From positions 34,246,678 to 34,310,677 of the forward strand of contig CM033725.1 of NCBI GenBank assembly GCA_019671005.1: 64,000 nt of DNA, given 5' to 3'. Source of the DNA: Hibiscus mutabilis. Taxonomy: Eukaryota > Streptophyta > Magnoliopsida > Malvales > Malvaceae. Position 1 is the first letter of the stretch; every line of letters begins with the position of its first letter. A model generated the notes under the pieces. That model ran no database searches. It saw only the letters and a program-made list of their open reading frames with translations, and was not told where the DNA came from. Positions 11,552-22,740 of the stretch are shown piece after piece. A program made the translations under genes and the position numbers.

Positions 11552-13504
11552 CTATATCAGCCACATGAGTCTTGGTCCCACCTCTCCAACTGGCCTGACA
11601 TACTGACGTAGAGATGCAGCCTCTGAAGCTAGCATCATCACATGTTTGGCCACATCCTGGACCTGGGTCATAACAATTTTGTCAAACTCATCCCATTCTT
11701 GGAACCTCCTGGTGTTGTCCCTAAGCCGAGTGAACCAGTAATCATTTCCACCTTCATTAATGTCTTCTAGGACTACGATCTTCGTTCTGTACTCATGGAT
11801 AATGTTCTCTATAATTTCCATTTGCTCTTTCAGAGTTTCATTTTCTGCCTGACTAGCCTAAAGCTTGATATATGTGTGATGGTTCTGAAGTGTATGCAGA
11901 TTATGGCTAAGTTCTTCTACCTTGGCTTGTAGTTCAGAAACAACGAACTGGATCTATCTCAACTTCTCATGGGTTGTATCACACTAGGATTACAGCTCGC
12001 ACACACGGATTTTATTGTCATATGCCTTCCTCTTCCAAGCAACTACATTCTCCCTCTCCTCCTCGAGGGTTCGCTTCCTCTTCTCATCTTGACCTGTTTG
12101 CTGCTTACCTTTCTTCCTCTCTTCAGTAAGAGCATGCTTGTATTTCTCAATTTCCCTTTTGCTCCGCTCCTTTTCTTTTCCAACAGCTTGTTCTACTTCT
12201 CGCTTCCACTGCTTTGGGGTTTTCCTCAAATCAGCATTTCAAACTGTTGCCTGGAACTTGAGAAAGTCAACTCTCTATACCTCAAACTTTTCCTCCAAGT
12301 TCTTGTACATCTTTATCACTCGATCTGTCTCGCCTTTGTACTTTTGCACCTCCAAGCTTGTCTCATACAGGTCTCTCGTGTATTGTTCTTCTAAGGATTC
12401 CATCTTGTCCTTGAGCTTTTTGAGATCAACCTTTAAAATATCAGCTTCAAATAGGACTACCTTCAAATGCTCTTCTATAGGCTTGACTTGGTCGGTGGGT
12501 GGTAGAACCATGTCATTCACCATCATATGTCTTCACACATCATAGTCAGGGGTAAATGTACGATCTCTGCCATACTCCATTTTCATACGGTAGCCTTGCT
12601 TTCGTGAATCATTAATGGTCTGAACCTTCTCTCTGAACTCCCCTTGAAACTCGAATTCTGTTGAACCAAGGCCTGCTGTGAAAGGAACAAACTGGCGGAT
12701 GCGGTATTGTCGCAATACCAGCAAAGGAGCACAACCGATTCCACCCTATACACATCCCCTGAAACACACACCTTCCAACTTCCGACATGCGTTCAAAGAA
12801 ATGAAGGTTTCAGCCAACACCGCTGGCATTGGATTGGTTTCTCTCTTCAATTGTTCAAAAAGATCTAAGATAGCCACATCGATTCTGCCTAACATCCTCG
12901 GGAAAATAACTAAACCGTAGATTGCAATCACTAGCAGATTCACCTTTTTTTTCTCTATCAAGATGAGTGGAAATTATATTTCGGATGCTCCACCATTGGA
13001 AAAAGAAACTGCCCCTATTTTCTGTATCAAGCCCTTTACCCATCCTTTACCCATACCGGTAAAAGCTTGGAGCCTCACATGAGAGTTCTTGTTCTTGGGT
13101 GGCTTAGCATAAACTCGGTCCCTCTTCACTTCGCGCAGGTTGAAAAGTGCAGAATATTCATCGAGTGTAGGCATCATATCTTCACCATTGAATATGAAAC
13201 AACAATATCCAGGATTCCAGAATTGAATTAGAGCTTTGATGAACGGTTCATCTACCTCCACATGCAACAGATATGTTATGTCACCGTAGGTGTGAAGGAA
13301 CAATTGTTTAGTTGTGTGATCAAAATGCTCACAAATTTCCCGTAGCTCTTGAACATTATTCTGTTTGACACTGATGTGGGCATACTCTGAAGTTTCTATC
13401 TCATAATCACCTTTCAGACTATCCCTGTATGCCTCTTGGTTGACCCTGGACCAGTGATACACATCCATACTGTCATCTACCTTCTGAAGGAGTCTCTCAT
13501 CCAT
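11552..13504 (-). pseudogene. ORF1 of the Ogre-type element, DUF7745-like protein with coiled-coil tail (broken)
   Basis: The start MDERLLQKVDDSMDVYHWSR is at 13504. The first 176 residues (to 12974) contain FIKALIQFWNPGYCCFIFNG and MPTLDEYSALFN, typical of the plant DUF7745 domain found in Ogre ORF1. The domain continues in shifted frames at 12961-12746 (AIYGLVIFPRMLGRIDVAIL, ILAETFISLNACRK) and 12771-12533. 12526-11990 is rich in Lys and Glu with a heptad-like pattern, suggesting a coiled coil, and 11821-11552 is the tail. The protein's role in the element is not known. It sits directly after the primer-binding region, before gag. Confidence 0.78.
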
Positions 13505-14233
13505 GGTAAAAAAGTTTCTTCTAACCGAGCAAATGTCTTAAGAATCAACCCCCTCTAGGAATAAAATGATGATGAAATGGACAAACATGCAAAACAAGCA
13601 AGTAAGAGAGGGACAAAGGATTAGTGCATTCAACAGAACAAAAGCAGAACATAAGAAGACAACTTCTTTATGAATAGCAACTGGGCAATGCATTCCAACA
13701 CTTCTGGACATGTCTCCAGGGATTATCCATAAGAAATGATATTGACCAAACTCTAAAACCTAGGCTTTCCGCATGGCTCTAAAGGGGTGGGCTTCTAGAT
13801 TCTCACACAGGTTCAATTCTAAAAGGGTTCTCGAATTGTCCTTGTTGTCCCCTACTAAGGGTAGCAAGGCCCCTGATTCTCGCCCATTATAGGCTTCAAA
13901 CAAAACAGGTTCAACTCAGGGGAACCCACTCCTATGCCCATACAGAGGATCAATATCCACACGGGGACATAGAGTGTGAGCCCCATAGGTACTTGCTAGG
14001 CCCATACGAAGAATCAGTATTCCCACGAGATCAATAACGTTTTCCCCTACTTAAACGAACAGTACAAAGCTCGGGCTTAGAGCTTGGATTTAAGTCTTAA
14101 ATGTGTAAAATAAAATTAAACTTATAAACAGACAATTAAGTTAAGCTTTACTTAAATTCACAAATTCTGACATTAAAACAAGATGTAACCGACTTGTGGC
14201 CTGGCTCTTTTTTTGTAAAAACAAAAAAAGTTA
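13505..14233 (-). other. 5' leader of the Ogre-type element
   Basis: About 730 bp between primer-binding site and ORF1, without a credible reading frame. It would be the untranslated leader and packaging region of the genomic RNA. I see no repeats or RNA gene in it. Confidence 0.6.
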
Positions 14234-14251
14234 TCCCCAGCGAAGTCACCA
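14234..14251 (-). other. Primer-binding site, tRNA-Arg-like
   Basis: Read on the minus strand, three bases after the 5' LTR, the sequence is TGGTGACTTCGCTGGGGA. It resembles the complement of the 3' end of plant tRNA-Arg (TGGCGACTCCACTGGGGA), differing at three positions by my recollection of that tRNA. Position immediately inside the LTR fixes which LTR is the 5' one. Confidence 0.7.
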
Positions 14252-14254
14252 AGC

Positions 14255-16663
14255 TGTCGCAACCCCTTTTCGAGGCATTTCGACATTTTGAAAAAAAAAA
14301 CTCAAAAACAACAGAGTCGCCACCAATCTTTAATGAAGGTGTGATTGGATCACCTAAAACGGGTTATTTTAATAAAAATCATTTATTTTATTAAAACAAC
14401 ATTTTTGGTCTGGGAAAACACAAAAAAAAAGGTTAGGGAGTCGGTTACGAGTGGGGAAGGGCTAGCACCCCCACGACGCCCAAAAACTGGTACCTTATCA
14501 GTTACAAAAGGTTTTAAAGTCGGATTTTGCGAATCAATGTAAAGCTTAAATTATTATCCGTTCATAAGTTTAATTTTATTTTAACGGCCTTACTATCCGA
14601 AAATGAACTCCAATCACCGCCAACACTTTTAGCGCTAACCCGTCATTTTCGTTTAGTAAGACACCACATTAAATTAATTTCATTTTTTAACAATCAAACA
14701 AAGAAATATTAGGTATGTTGAAAGTTTTATTCATTCTAAATTGGCATTTATCAACCTAAAAGAGTCTAAGTATATTTTACCTATTTAGGGGTTAAAGTTC
14801 TCTTAAGCGTGTTTTATTTCTTTGTTAAAGGAAATTTATTACAAAGAAATCTCTATCTAAGTTTTTAAAGGACCTATTCCTAAAGCCAACTTAATTCTAA
14901 AGCAAAAAGACAAGAAAACAATATTTACAAAGCTTAAAATAATTTTTTTATGTTTTCCATGTTTTTTTAAAAAAACTTTTTATATATTTGTTTTGTTTAA
15001 AAACCTTTATTACTTGTTATTTGAAAAGGTTGTTATTTCTTTTTATGTTTTAAAATCTTTTTACCCTCTTCACATTTGAATTTTTTTTTGTTTTTTATGT
15101 GTTTTTTTAAAAAAGTTTTTAAATTATTTCAAAACATTTGTTATTATTTCCTTTAAAAAACATTCTTTTTAAGAAAAAGATTTTTTTAGGCTTTTTGAGT
15201 ATTAAAAAACGTTCGTTTATTTTAAAAGAACGATTCTTTATTATTTAAAAAAACTTATTTATTTTTGTGTTTCTAAAAAATATTTTTTCTTAAATAAAAA
15301 GTGGGAAGTGACCAAATTAAAACAAAGTTGAAATTGAGATTTTTTATTTATTTTCGGAATTTTTTAAAAGAAAAAAAAGAAATGGGTGATTTAAATAAAT
15401 GGTCCAAAATGAGTTGGGTTTAAAGCCCACAAACACCATCTTTTTATTTTTTAGAAATCAAATGGATTAAACACCAGATTTTAACAAAAGCATGTTCTTG
15501 GTGTTCATCAAAGGGGATGAACAAGGAGGAGGGCCACCGTGCCGGCCGCCATCCACCGGCGCCAGCCGCCGCTCGCCGACGGTGACCTCCTCCAATGTAT
15601 ATTTTTTTAAAAAAAAAAAGTGAGGGAAAACAACATTAAAACAAAGATTAGCTCGAACAAACCCGAATTAACATAAACAAACACAAATAAATGAAGAACA
15701 TCACATGAACAAAAATATATAAAAAAGAAAGGGGAAAAATTATACCGACAAAGTGGCAAAAATTCTTGCTTTTCCTCCTCCAAAATTTGAACAATGCTGC
15801 TCCAAACACGAACTAATTCCAGCAACTTTCGGATGAATTTTCAGAGCTTTGTTTGGTGATTTTCGAATGGTAATTGGTGGTGAATTTGTCTTCAACAATG
15901 GGAAAAGGGCTCAATTTTATAGGGTTCAAAACCCTCCTCTCCAAGGCAATTTGGGACAAGAAATCCCTTAATTCTAGTCAAAATTCCAATCAACATAAAT
16001 CAGACCCATTGGCTTGCCAAGAATTCGAGATTATCAGATTTTTTTGGGCACAAATTCGAGCTGAAATTAGTTGACTTTGTCCCCAAATTTAATTAGGGTT
16101 CGAAACACTCTATTCTCCTTTTTGCAGGATAACGGCGACGGTAAGAAGCGACAGCGGTGGAGTTGGGTTCGGCCAGCCTCGGCGAGTCAATCGGCACCTA
16201 CGGTGACAGTCGTCGGCAGCCACAACGTGGCGGGGAAGGCTGTGGCGGCATCCTCGTTCGAACAGGGAGAGATTTGGGGGAACCAATCCCGCGCGCATGG
16301 CGGCGCGGGTTGGTCCCCTTTCCCCTTTTTTTTATTTTTGCTGATCCAATCTGGTCCCTTGATCTCCAATGCCCTAGATCCAACGGCCTTTATCAAACCT
16401 TAATAAAAAGAGATAAAATGGGTTAGTTTATGCCCTTTTATTTAATTCAAATGGGTTATTACTATTATTATTATTATTATATTTTTTTAAGGAATGAGCT
16501 TTACAAATAAATTAAAAATGGACTTCTTTATGGTAGATTTAAAAAAGAGTGGGTTTATTTTTATTTAAAGGTGAGTTTCATTTTAATGGGTAAAAAAAGT
16601 GAATTATGTTTTTATTTATGAGCTTTTTATATATAAAAAAGAGGGTAAAAATTAGTGACAACA
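14255..16663 (-). repeat. 5' LTR of the Ogre-type element
   Basis: 2409-bp LTR, partner of 411-2756. On the minus strand it starts TGTTGTCACTAAT and ends GGTTGCGACA. It holds a TATA box at 15915-15921. Compared with the left LTR it has small indels and scattered substitutions, showing time since insertion. Confidence 0.9.
15915..15921 (-). promoter_or_regulatory. TATA box of the Ogre-type 5' LTR
   Basis: The minus strand reads CCCTATAAAATTGAGCCC, a good plant TATA box, roughly 740 bp into the LTR. The same site in the 3' LTR reads CCTATAAATTG (plus 2030-2036). It would mark the U3/R boundary a few tens of bases downstream (lower coordinates). Confidence 0.55.
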
Positions 16664-17325
16664 AAATTTACCGATTATCGGGAATAATTTGTTAACGGTT
16701 AACCGCACTTGGTTTTGCACACCCCTACCCCTAACCTTGTGTTACCCAAACATCAAATTACACAACAATCGAGGTAAAAAGTAGGGACACGCGTTTCACT
16801 GACGTGATTTGGGAAGTTAATAATTAAAGACAATTTATTTCAAGAATATTTTTATTACCCTTTGAGTCTTGCATTATTTTTTAAAGTGTATTGTTTTCAA
16901 TGAATTTTATAGCTGTTTAATTGATTTTATTAGATTTTTTAGGTTATTAGGGTTAGTTTTGCATATGTTACAATTATGTTTTATTGAATTTGTTCTAGTA
17001 TTCAGAAGATATTGGAATTTTGTGTCAAATTTTTAAAAGATATATTTTCTTTGACTATGTTGTTAAATTTTATATTTTAATAAGAAAAGTAAAAAACTAT
17101 TATCCGAACGAACCGACCGAATATTTTGGTTAACCGGACAATCGGTTTAATGATTACGATTTAAGATTAAGAATTGAGCAAACCAAATTTATCGGTTATC
17201 CGAAATAATTTGTAACGGTTAACCGAATTCAGTTTTGCACACCCTACTCCTAACCTTGTGTCACCCAAACATCAAATTACACAACAATCGAGGTAAAAAA
17301 ATAGACTAAACGCGTGGCACTGACG
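16664..17325. repeat. Remainder of tandem copy 1 and full copy 2
   Basis: 16664-16800 completes copy 1 interrupted at 410. Copy 2 runs from about 16801 (GACGTG) to about 17325 (GACGTG again), a period near 521 bp. Both copies contain GGTTAACCG runs and the phrase TTTTGCACACCCCTA or a close variant (near 16713 and 17233). The latter phrase resembles the terminal sequence of some plant hAT-type elements, but no second terminus was found, so the nature of the repeat is open. Confidence 0.8.
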
Positions 17326-18149
17326 TGAATAGGGCATCCAATGGTATACATCTATGATTTTTTCCCATAAATCTTGATTGAATGTATTATGTGGTAAATA
17401 TTTTTTAATTTATTATAATTGTATATATAAGATTCTGAATTAGGTAGAATTGTACACAAAAATTTAATTTTACACAATTTTTTAAAAAATAATTTGTTTT
17501 ATTTATTTCTATATTGAATAAATATAATATTTTTTACTTTCTTTTTTATTTGTGTTTAGCGGATGATAGCATGAGGTTTAGTGCTGGTCGTAGATCGCTG
17601 TATTTTCTCTTTTTCTTCGCTTTATTATATATAATCCATGCTTTCTTTTGTTTTTATTGATTTTTAATAAGAATAATTCTACCTTTGTGGCATATTTTTT
17701 TATTTTTTTAAACATTTTTCTCTGTCTTTCGGTATGTTTTTTGTCTTCTTTCTTGATCGCTTTGTCGTTCTTTTCATTTTATGTTTCCTCAGGGTTGGAG
17801 ATTTAACAACGATGTGACTGATCAAGATGACATTTATTTGTTATATTGCTGATCTTTCCTGCTTTAGACTCTTGGGTTGGATTCAGATACACGTTCACAA
17901 TCATTGGTTCTTGTTCGCGATGAAGTTGTGGTAATAACTCTTTTGTCAACGTACTATAAAGGTTATATGCATTTTTAATGTTAGTGTTGATGAAATTTAT
18001 CATTCTTCGCCAATTTCTGTTGTTTTTTTGTATCTATCTTTTGTTCGAGTATTTTGGTTGAATTTTTAACTTATTCATTGTATGGCCCTTTTATGACCTC
18101 AAATGACTAGTTTTTGTTTCAATGGTTATATTAAAATGTATAGATTATG
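17326..18149. other. Intergenic, no gene recognised
   Basis: AT-rich. A short less AT-rich part at about 17555-17960 has small frames on both strands (for example 17803-18003 minus) that resemble no known protein; it could be a decayed exon but nothing supports that. No RNA gene or repeat seen. Confidence 0.5.
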
Positions 18150-18893
18150 ACACTATTTGGTAAACACTTTTTGAGCTAAAATTAGAGGTTTGAAATATTT
18201 TTAGAGGTTTGACTAGTCAAATTCGCTAATTTAGATGTTTTGATAAATAGAGATTTGTAACAGCAAATTGGGGTGAAACCTCTTAATTTGAAAAACTCCT
18301 CTTAGGAGCTTTTTGGGATAGAAGATTAGATAAAAGAGTTGTAAAGACTATTTTATCCTTGACAATTATAAAAAAAAATCTCTAAATAACATAAATTAAA
18401 TAACTAAAAAAAGTTAAAAAGATAATTTTATAAATAAAAAATTAATATATACATATAAATTTAATAATTAATAAAATTATATTTAAAATACAGTTTCATG
18501 AATAAGAAATTAATATATGCATCAAAATTTAATAATTATTATAATTATATTAAAAGATAATTTCATAAATAAGAATTTAATATATATATTCTTTATATAT
18601 ATGCTTATTAATATATTAAAAATAATATTTATAATATAATTAATATGAGTATATACAAAATAATGATAACTAATAAATTATTTAAACAAGTATTGAATAT
18701 AATCACGTCCTTATATGTAATTTTGTCTGTTCAAATAATCAAACATCTATCAGCTATTAGTTAATTTTACCAAACGTTTTTATACAATTAGCTAGTGTAA
18801 TACGCTAATCAAATCAAATAATTTTTTAAGGTATCAGCTAATATAACCTGCTATCTACTATCAAATATCTGTTATTTGTCAAACAGGGCCTAT
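18150..18893. mobile_element. Possible hAT-type MITE
   Basis: The left end reads GACACTATTTGGTAAACA and the right end, complemented, GGCCCTGTTTGACAAATA: 12 of 18 positions agree, and the CTGTTTGG-like terminus is common in plant hAT-type non-autonomous elements. The interior is very AT-rich with many TTAATAATT-like runs and no coding capacity. I could not find a clean 8-bp target duplication, so the call is tentative. Confidence 0.4.
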
Positions 18894-18999
18894 GTGTTTA
18901 GTTTACATCTATGGTTGTAAACTCTTATTGGAATTTTAGATATTTCACCCTTTTAATAAAACTAGCAACTTTTATAAAAAAAAAATATAATTATTTTTA

Positions 19000-19283
19000 G
19001 GGTAAGCAATACCATTGGTTCCCGTTTTCTTATTTTGGTCACCAAACTATTATTTTGAGCAAAACGTCACTAACGTTATATTTTTTTTTACTATTTTGGT
19101 CATCAATCTATTGTCTTTTTCCTATTTTGATCACCAAAATATTGTTTTTCCGCGAGTTTTTAACGGCAGGTGATCGAAATAGGAAAAGAACATAACGTTA
19201 ATAACGATTTTGTCAAAAATAAAAGTTTGATGACCAAAACAGGAAAACAAAAATAATTTAGTGACCAATGGTATTGTTTACCC
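19000..19283. mobile_element. Mutator-type MITE with 9-bp target duplication
   Basis: Termini GGGTAAGCAATACCATTGG and, complemented from the right end, GGGTAAACAATACCATTGG are near-identical inverted repeats, and the inverted similarity extends inward (TTTTGGTCACCAAAC against the right-hand GTTTGATGACCAAAA, TAACGTTA near both centres). Exact 9-bp flanks TTATTTTTA lie at 18991-18999 and 19284-19292, the size made by Mutator-family transposases. No coding capacity, so it was mobilised in trans. Confidence 0.88.
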
Positions 19284-19292
19284 TTATTTTTA

Positions 19293-19941
19293 TACAATGT
19301 ATAAGTTTTAAATGATGCTGTATGAAAACAGCATTAGTAATTTGTTTTTGAATCAAATCAAACTTTGATACATATAATTCTAAGAATCGAAATTCATGTA
19401 TTGCATTGTATATTAAATCAAAGTTCATATTATAAATTTGATAAGTTTATTTTCAAACGAAATGTATAGTTTTCAGATTAGTTTTATTTAAGGTTATTTA
19501 AAATTTAAAATTTAAATTATTTTTAAATTTAAAAAATCAGCCTTAATTTTTTTCAAAGTAATAAATTTTGGAAAAAAAATATACCCACAAAATGAGACTG
19601 GTTTTAGTTTATCATGTGCTTTGGTCAAGTTAATGTTGTCAACTCAATTAATAACCAAAATATTTTAAAAATAAAAAATAATTTATCGTAATGGTAACCA
19701 ATATTTGTAATAAATCTTCAATAAAATTTTCATTTGTAAGTTTAATTGTTTGTATTTGATGGGGCATAAAATTCCATATTGAACATTCTGGAGTAACTTG
19801 TTTGTTTTTTTTATTCCAAAGTGTATGGTTAGTAGATTCAATAAAAAACAGCACAGCAAGGTAATGTATGGTTGAGAACAAAACATAACATCAGATTTCA
19901 TTCGCAAGTAAAGTTGATATAACACCAATGAAGAGTACAAC
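19293..19941. other. Intergenic / distal promoter region of the FTSH6-like gene
   Basis: AT-rich region between the MITE and the gene. No coding sequence, RNA gene or convincing TATA box recognised. Small frames at 19648-19940 on the minus strand have no similarity I recognise. Confidence 0.5.
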
Positions 19942-19959
19942 TTCCAGACCCTTCAAGAT
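19942..19959 (+). promoter_or_regulatory. Heat-shock-element-like motif upstream of the FTSH6-like gene
   Basis: TTCCAGACCCTTCAAGAT fits four alternating units TTC-nn-GAA-nn-TTC-nn-GAA with two mismatches (GAC and GAT for GAA), 10 of 12 defining bases. It ends 202 bp before the ATG at 20162. FTSH6 in Arabidopsis is known as heat-inducible, so a heat-shock-factor site here is plausible. Motif match by eye only. Confidence 0.4.
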
Positions 19960-20161
19960 ATGGAAAATTTGAGAAACAAATATCCCAAACCAATCCAAAT
20001 CCAAATTAAAATGCTAGAACCATCCTCCTTTCATCCTAGTATTTGTATTTATGGAAAACTCAGTTCCCTCCAAAACACAAACAACGACCATCGTCCTGTA
20101 CGAACTGTTCACAAAAGCACCTTCAACCCTAGCTTTGTACTAATAACAGCCAGAAACAAAA

Positions 20162-22617
20162 ATGGCAGCAACACTCTCTCTTTCTGCTTCCAATCTTCCT
20201 GTCTGCAAATCTCACGGCTTTTCAAAGAACACCCACCTCCCCAAAGTAACTAACAAAGACAACCCATCATCTAAAACTTCCTCAGACATCAAACTAACCA
20301 AGAGAAACCTGTTGACTTCAACGGCTTCGGGTCTAATCGGAACACCTCTCTCGGTTGCTGCCGAGCCAGCTAAAGCTGAACCGGAGGCCCCAGCCGAGAC
20401 CATGTCAAACAGGTTATCGTATTCCAGATTTCTGCAGTACTTGGAACAAGGTGTGGTGAAAAAGGTGGACTTGTTTGAGAATGGGACTGTGGGCATTGCC
20501 GAGATATATAACCCTGCAATTGAGAAAATTCAGAGGGTAAGAGTTCAGTTACCGGGATTCCCGGTAGAATTGGTGAGGAAAATGAAGGAGAAAAACGTGG
20601 ATTTCGCTGCTCATCCTATGGAGATGAACTGGTCGGCTGCTTTACTTGACTTGTTGGGGAATTTGGCTTTTCCATTGATATTGCTTGGCAGTTTGTTGCT
20701 AAGGAGCTCATCTGGTAACACTCCTGCAGGAGGTCCAAACTTGCCTTTTGGTCTTGGAAGGTAACTTGTATCATTCTTTACTTCATCGTACATACATACA
20801 TACATACGATGAATTCGATTTGGTTTTCGTCGAAATGATTGTTCTAGTTACTATTACTTGATATTATAACATGAGTATGTACGTTTTTCCACAATGTAGG
20901 AGCAAAGCCAAATTTCAGATGGAACCCAACACAGGAGTAACATTTAACGATGTAGCTGGCGTTGATGAAGCCAAACAAGACTTTCAAGAGGTAGTGGAGT
21001 TCTTAAAAACCCCAGAAAAATTTACTGCAGTGGGTGCCAAAATTCCCAAAGGAGTGCTTTTAATTGGACCTCCGGGCACCGGTAAGACATTGCTGGCTAA
21101 GGCCATTGCAGGGGAAGCAGGGGTTCCTTTCTTTTCACTTTCTGGTTCAGAGTTCATTGAGATGTTTGTGGGAGTTGGAGCTTCAAGAGTTCGGGATCTG
21201 TTTAACAAGGCAAAGGCTAATTCGCCGTGTTTGGTGTTCATCGATGAGATTGATGCTATTGGAAGACAAAGAGGGACTGGGATTGGTGGAGGAAATGATG
21301 AAAGAGAGCAAACATTGAATCAGTTGTTGACTGAAATGGATGGTTTTACTGCTAACACTGGAGTTATTATCCTTGCTGCTACTAATCGGCCTGAAATTCT
21401 GGATTCTGCTTTGCTCAGGCCTGGAAGATTTGATAGACAGGTAAGTGTTGGATTACCAGATATAAGAGGAAGGGAAGAAATACTCAAGGTGCATAGCAAC
21501 AACAAGAGATTAGACAAGGATGTTTCACTCGATGTAATCGCCACGAGAACACCGGGATTCAGTGGTGCTGATTTGGCAAACCTCATGAATGAAGCCGCCA
21601 TTCTTGCCAGTAGAAGAGGCAAGGACAAGATCACGATGAAAGAGATTGATGGCTCGATTGATCGGATTGTCGCCGGAATGGAAGGAACGCAGATGACAGA
21701 TGGAAAAAGCAAGATCCTTGTGACTTACCATGAAGTTGGCCATGCTGTATGATCGTAAGTTCATATCAATAAACTCAATATAATGTTGCAAGCATATTGG
21801 AATACCCTCAGGAATTCGACATTGATAGCCTTGGGATGATTGCAGGACATTGACACCAGGCCATGATCCAGTTCAGAAAGTGACTCTGATCCCCAGAGGC
21901 CAAGTTCGAGGGCTAACATGGTTCATACCAGTTGAATATTCAGATCTTATTTCAAAAAAGCAACTCTTTGCTAGAATTGTTGGAGGGCTCGGAGGTCGAG
22001 CAGCCGAAGAGGTTATCTTTGGTGAACCAGAGATTACTACTGGTGCAGCAGGTGACCTACAACAAACAACCCAAATAGCCAACCAGGTTTGGATCTAGAA
22101 AACTTGATTTCCTAAGATTTTGTGTCAATTTTTATCATTTACTAGACTCGAACATCGAATTCCTTATGGCTAAGCCCAATAGTTGTTCTGCTTTTTCAAG
22201 CTTTGATCTACCAAGGATCCAATGAATATCGAAAACCCAGTTTAGCTAACAAGTAATTCTTTCACATTTCAACAGATGGTAACAAGGTTTGGCATGTCAG
22301 AAATCGGACCATGGATGTTAATTGATCCTTCAGTACAAAGCAGCGACGTTGTGTTAAGGATGCTTGCAAGGAATTCCATGTCAGAGAAACTCGCGGAAGA
22401 CATTGATTCATCAGTTAAGAAAATAACTGAAACTGCATATGAGATTGCAAAGAACCATATAAGGAACAACCGTGAGGCCATTGACAAGCTAGTAGAAGTT
22501 TTGCTGGAGAAAGAGACTCTTACAGGAGATGAGTTCAGAGCAATCCTGTCGGAATTTCTTGATGAACCTGTAATAAAAGTAGACAGAACTCCCTTTCGTG
22601 AGATGATCAATGCTTGA
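20162..22617 (+). CDS. FTSH6: FTSH6-like chloroplast ATP-dependent zinc metalloprotease, with in-frame stop
   Basis: Thylakoid membrane AAA protease. Exons inferred from GT/AG borders: 20162-20760, 20900-21754, 21846-22086, 22276-22617; together 679 codons, like other FTSH6 proteins (about 690). Residues 1-46 resemble a chloroplast transit peptide; 47-76 (KRNLLTSTASGLIG..., then AAEPAKA) a thylakoid-transfer segment; 85-155 the lumenal domain; about 160-181 a membrane helix; then the AAA domain with GPPGTGKT (256-263), LVFIDEID (311-318) and RPGRFDRQ (about 373); then the protease zinc site HEVGH (477-481). The C-terminus KETLTGDEFRAILSEF matches FTSH6. Codon 484 (21750-21752) is TGA where relatives have Cys, so the product would stop at 483 residues and lack most of the protease domain. 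Either a pseudogenising mutation or a sequence error; downstream exons remain open and conserved. Confidence 0.93.
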
Positions 22618-22740
22618 GTCACTGTATATAATATACATAGTTTAAACATTATTCTATAAATAATACATATAGTTCTTACACATTATTATTTCATTTACAA
22701 ATCAATAATGGCAGTGCCTTCCAAAATTTGTAACCGGAGC
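22618..22740 (+). other. 3' flank of the FTSH6-like gene
   Basis: AT-rich 3' end. TATAAATAATACAT near 22656-22669 offers AATAAT-type polyadenylation signals, but no canonical AATAAA is present. Confidence 0.35.

Larger units (their letters stand above)
411..16663 (-). mobile_element. Ty3/gypsy LTR retrotransposon, Tat/Ogre lineage, structurally complete but decayed
   Basis: Two long direct repeats (411-2756 and 14255-16663) begin TGTCGCAACC and end GTGACAACA on the plus strand and are flanked by AAATT on both sides (406-410, 16664-16668). Coding remnants lie on the minus strand in the order ORF1, gag, protease, RT, RNase H, second RNase H, integrase. The extra ORF before gag, the second (archaeal-type) RNase H, the long LTRs, the tRNA-Arg-like primer site and a probable intron before RT are established traits of Tat/Ogre elements. 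Many stops and frameshifts show it is non-autonomous today. Target duplication and matching LTRs show it entered as one event. Confidence 0.93.

Noticed and set aside
17803..18003. 66-codon minus-strand frame in the intergenic region
   Set aside because: No similarity, no neighbouring exons, AT-rich context.
19960..20253. 97-codon frame overlapping the 5' end of FTSH6
   Set aside because: Different frame from the clear transit peptide at 20162; no similarity. It could at most act as an upstream ORF if transcription starts that far upstream.
21747..21760. Alternative splice donor GTATGA that would skip the FTSH6 stop
   Set aside because: It gives phase 0 at the end of exon 2, while the only good acceptor (21845) needs phase 2; exon 3 would be read out of frame.
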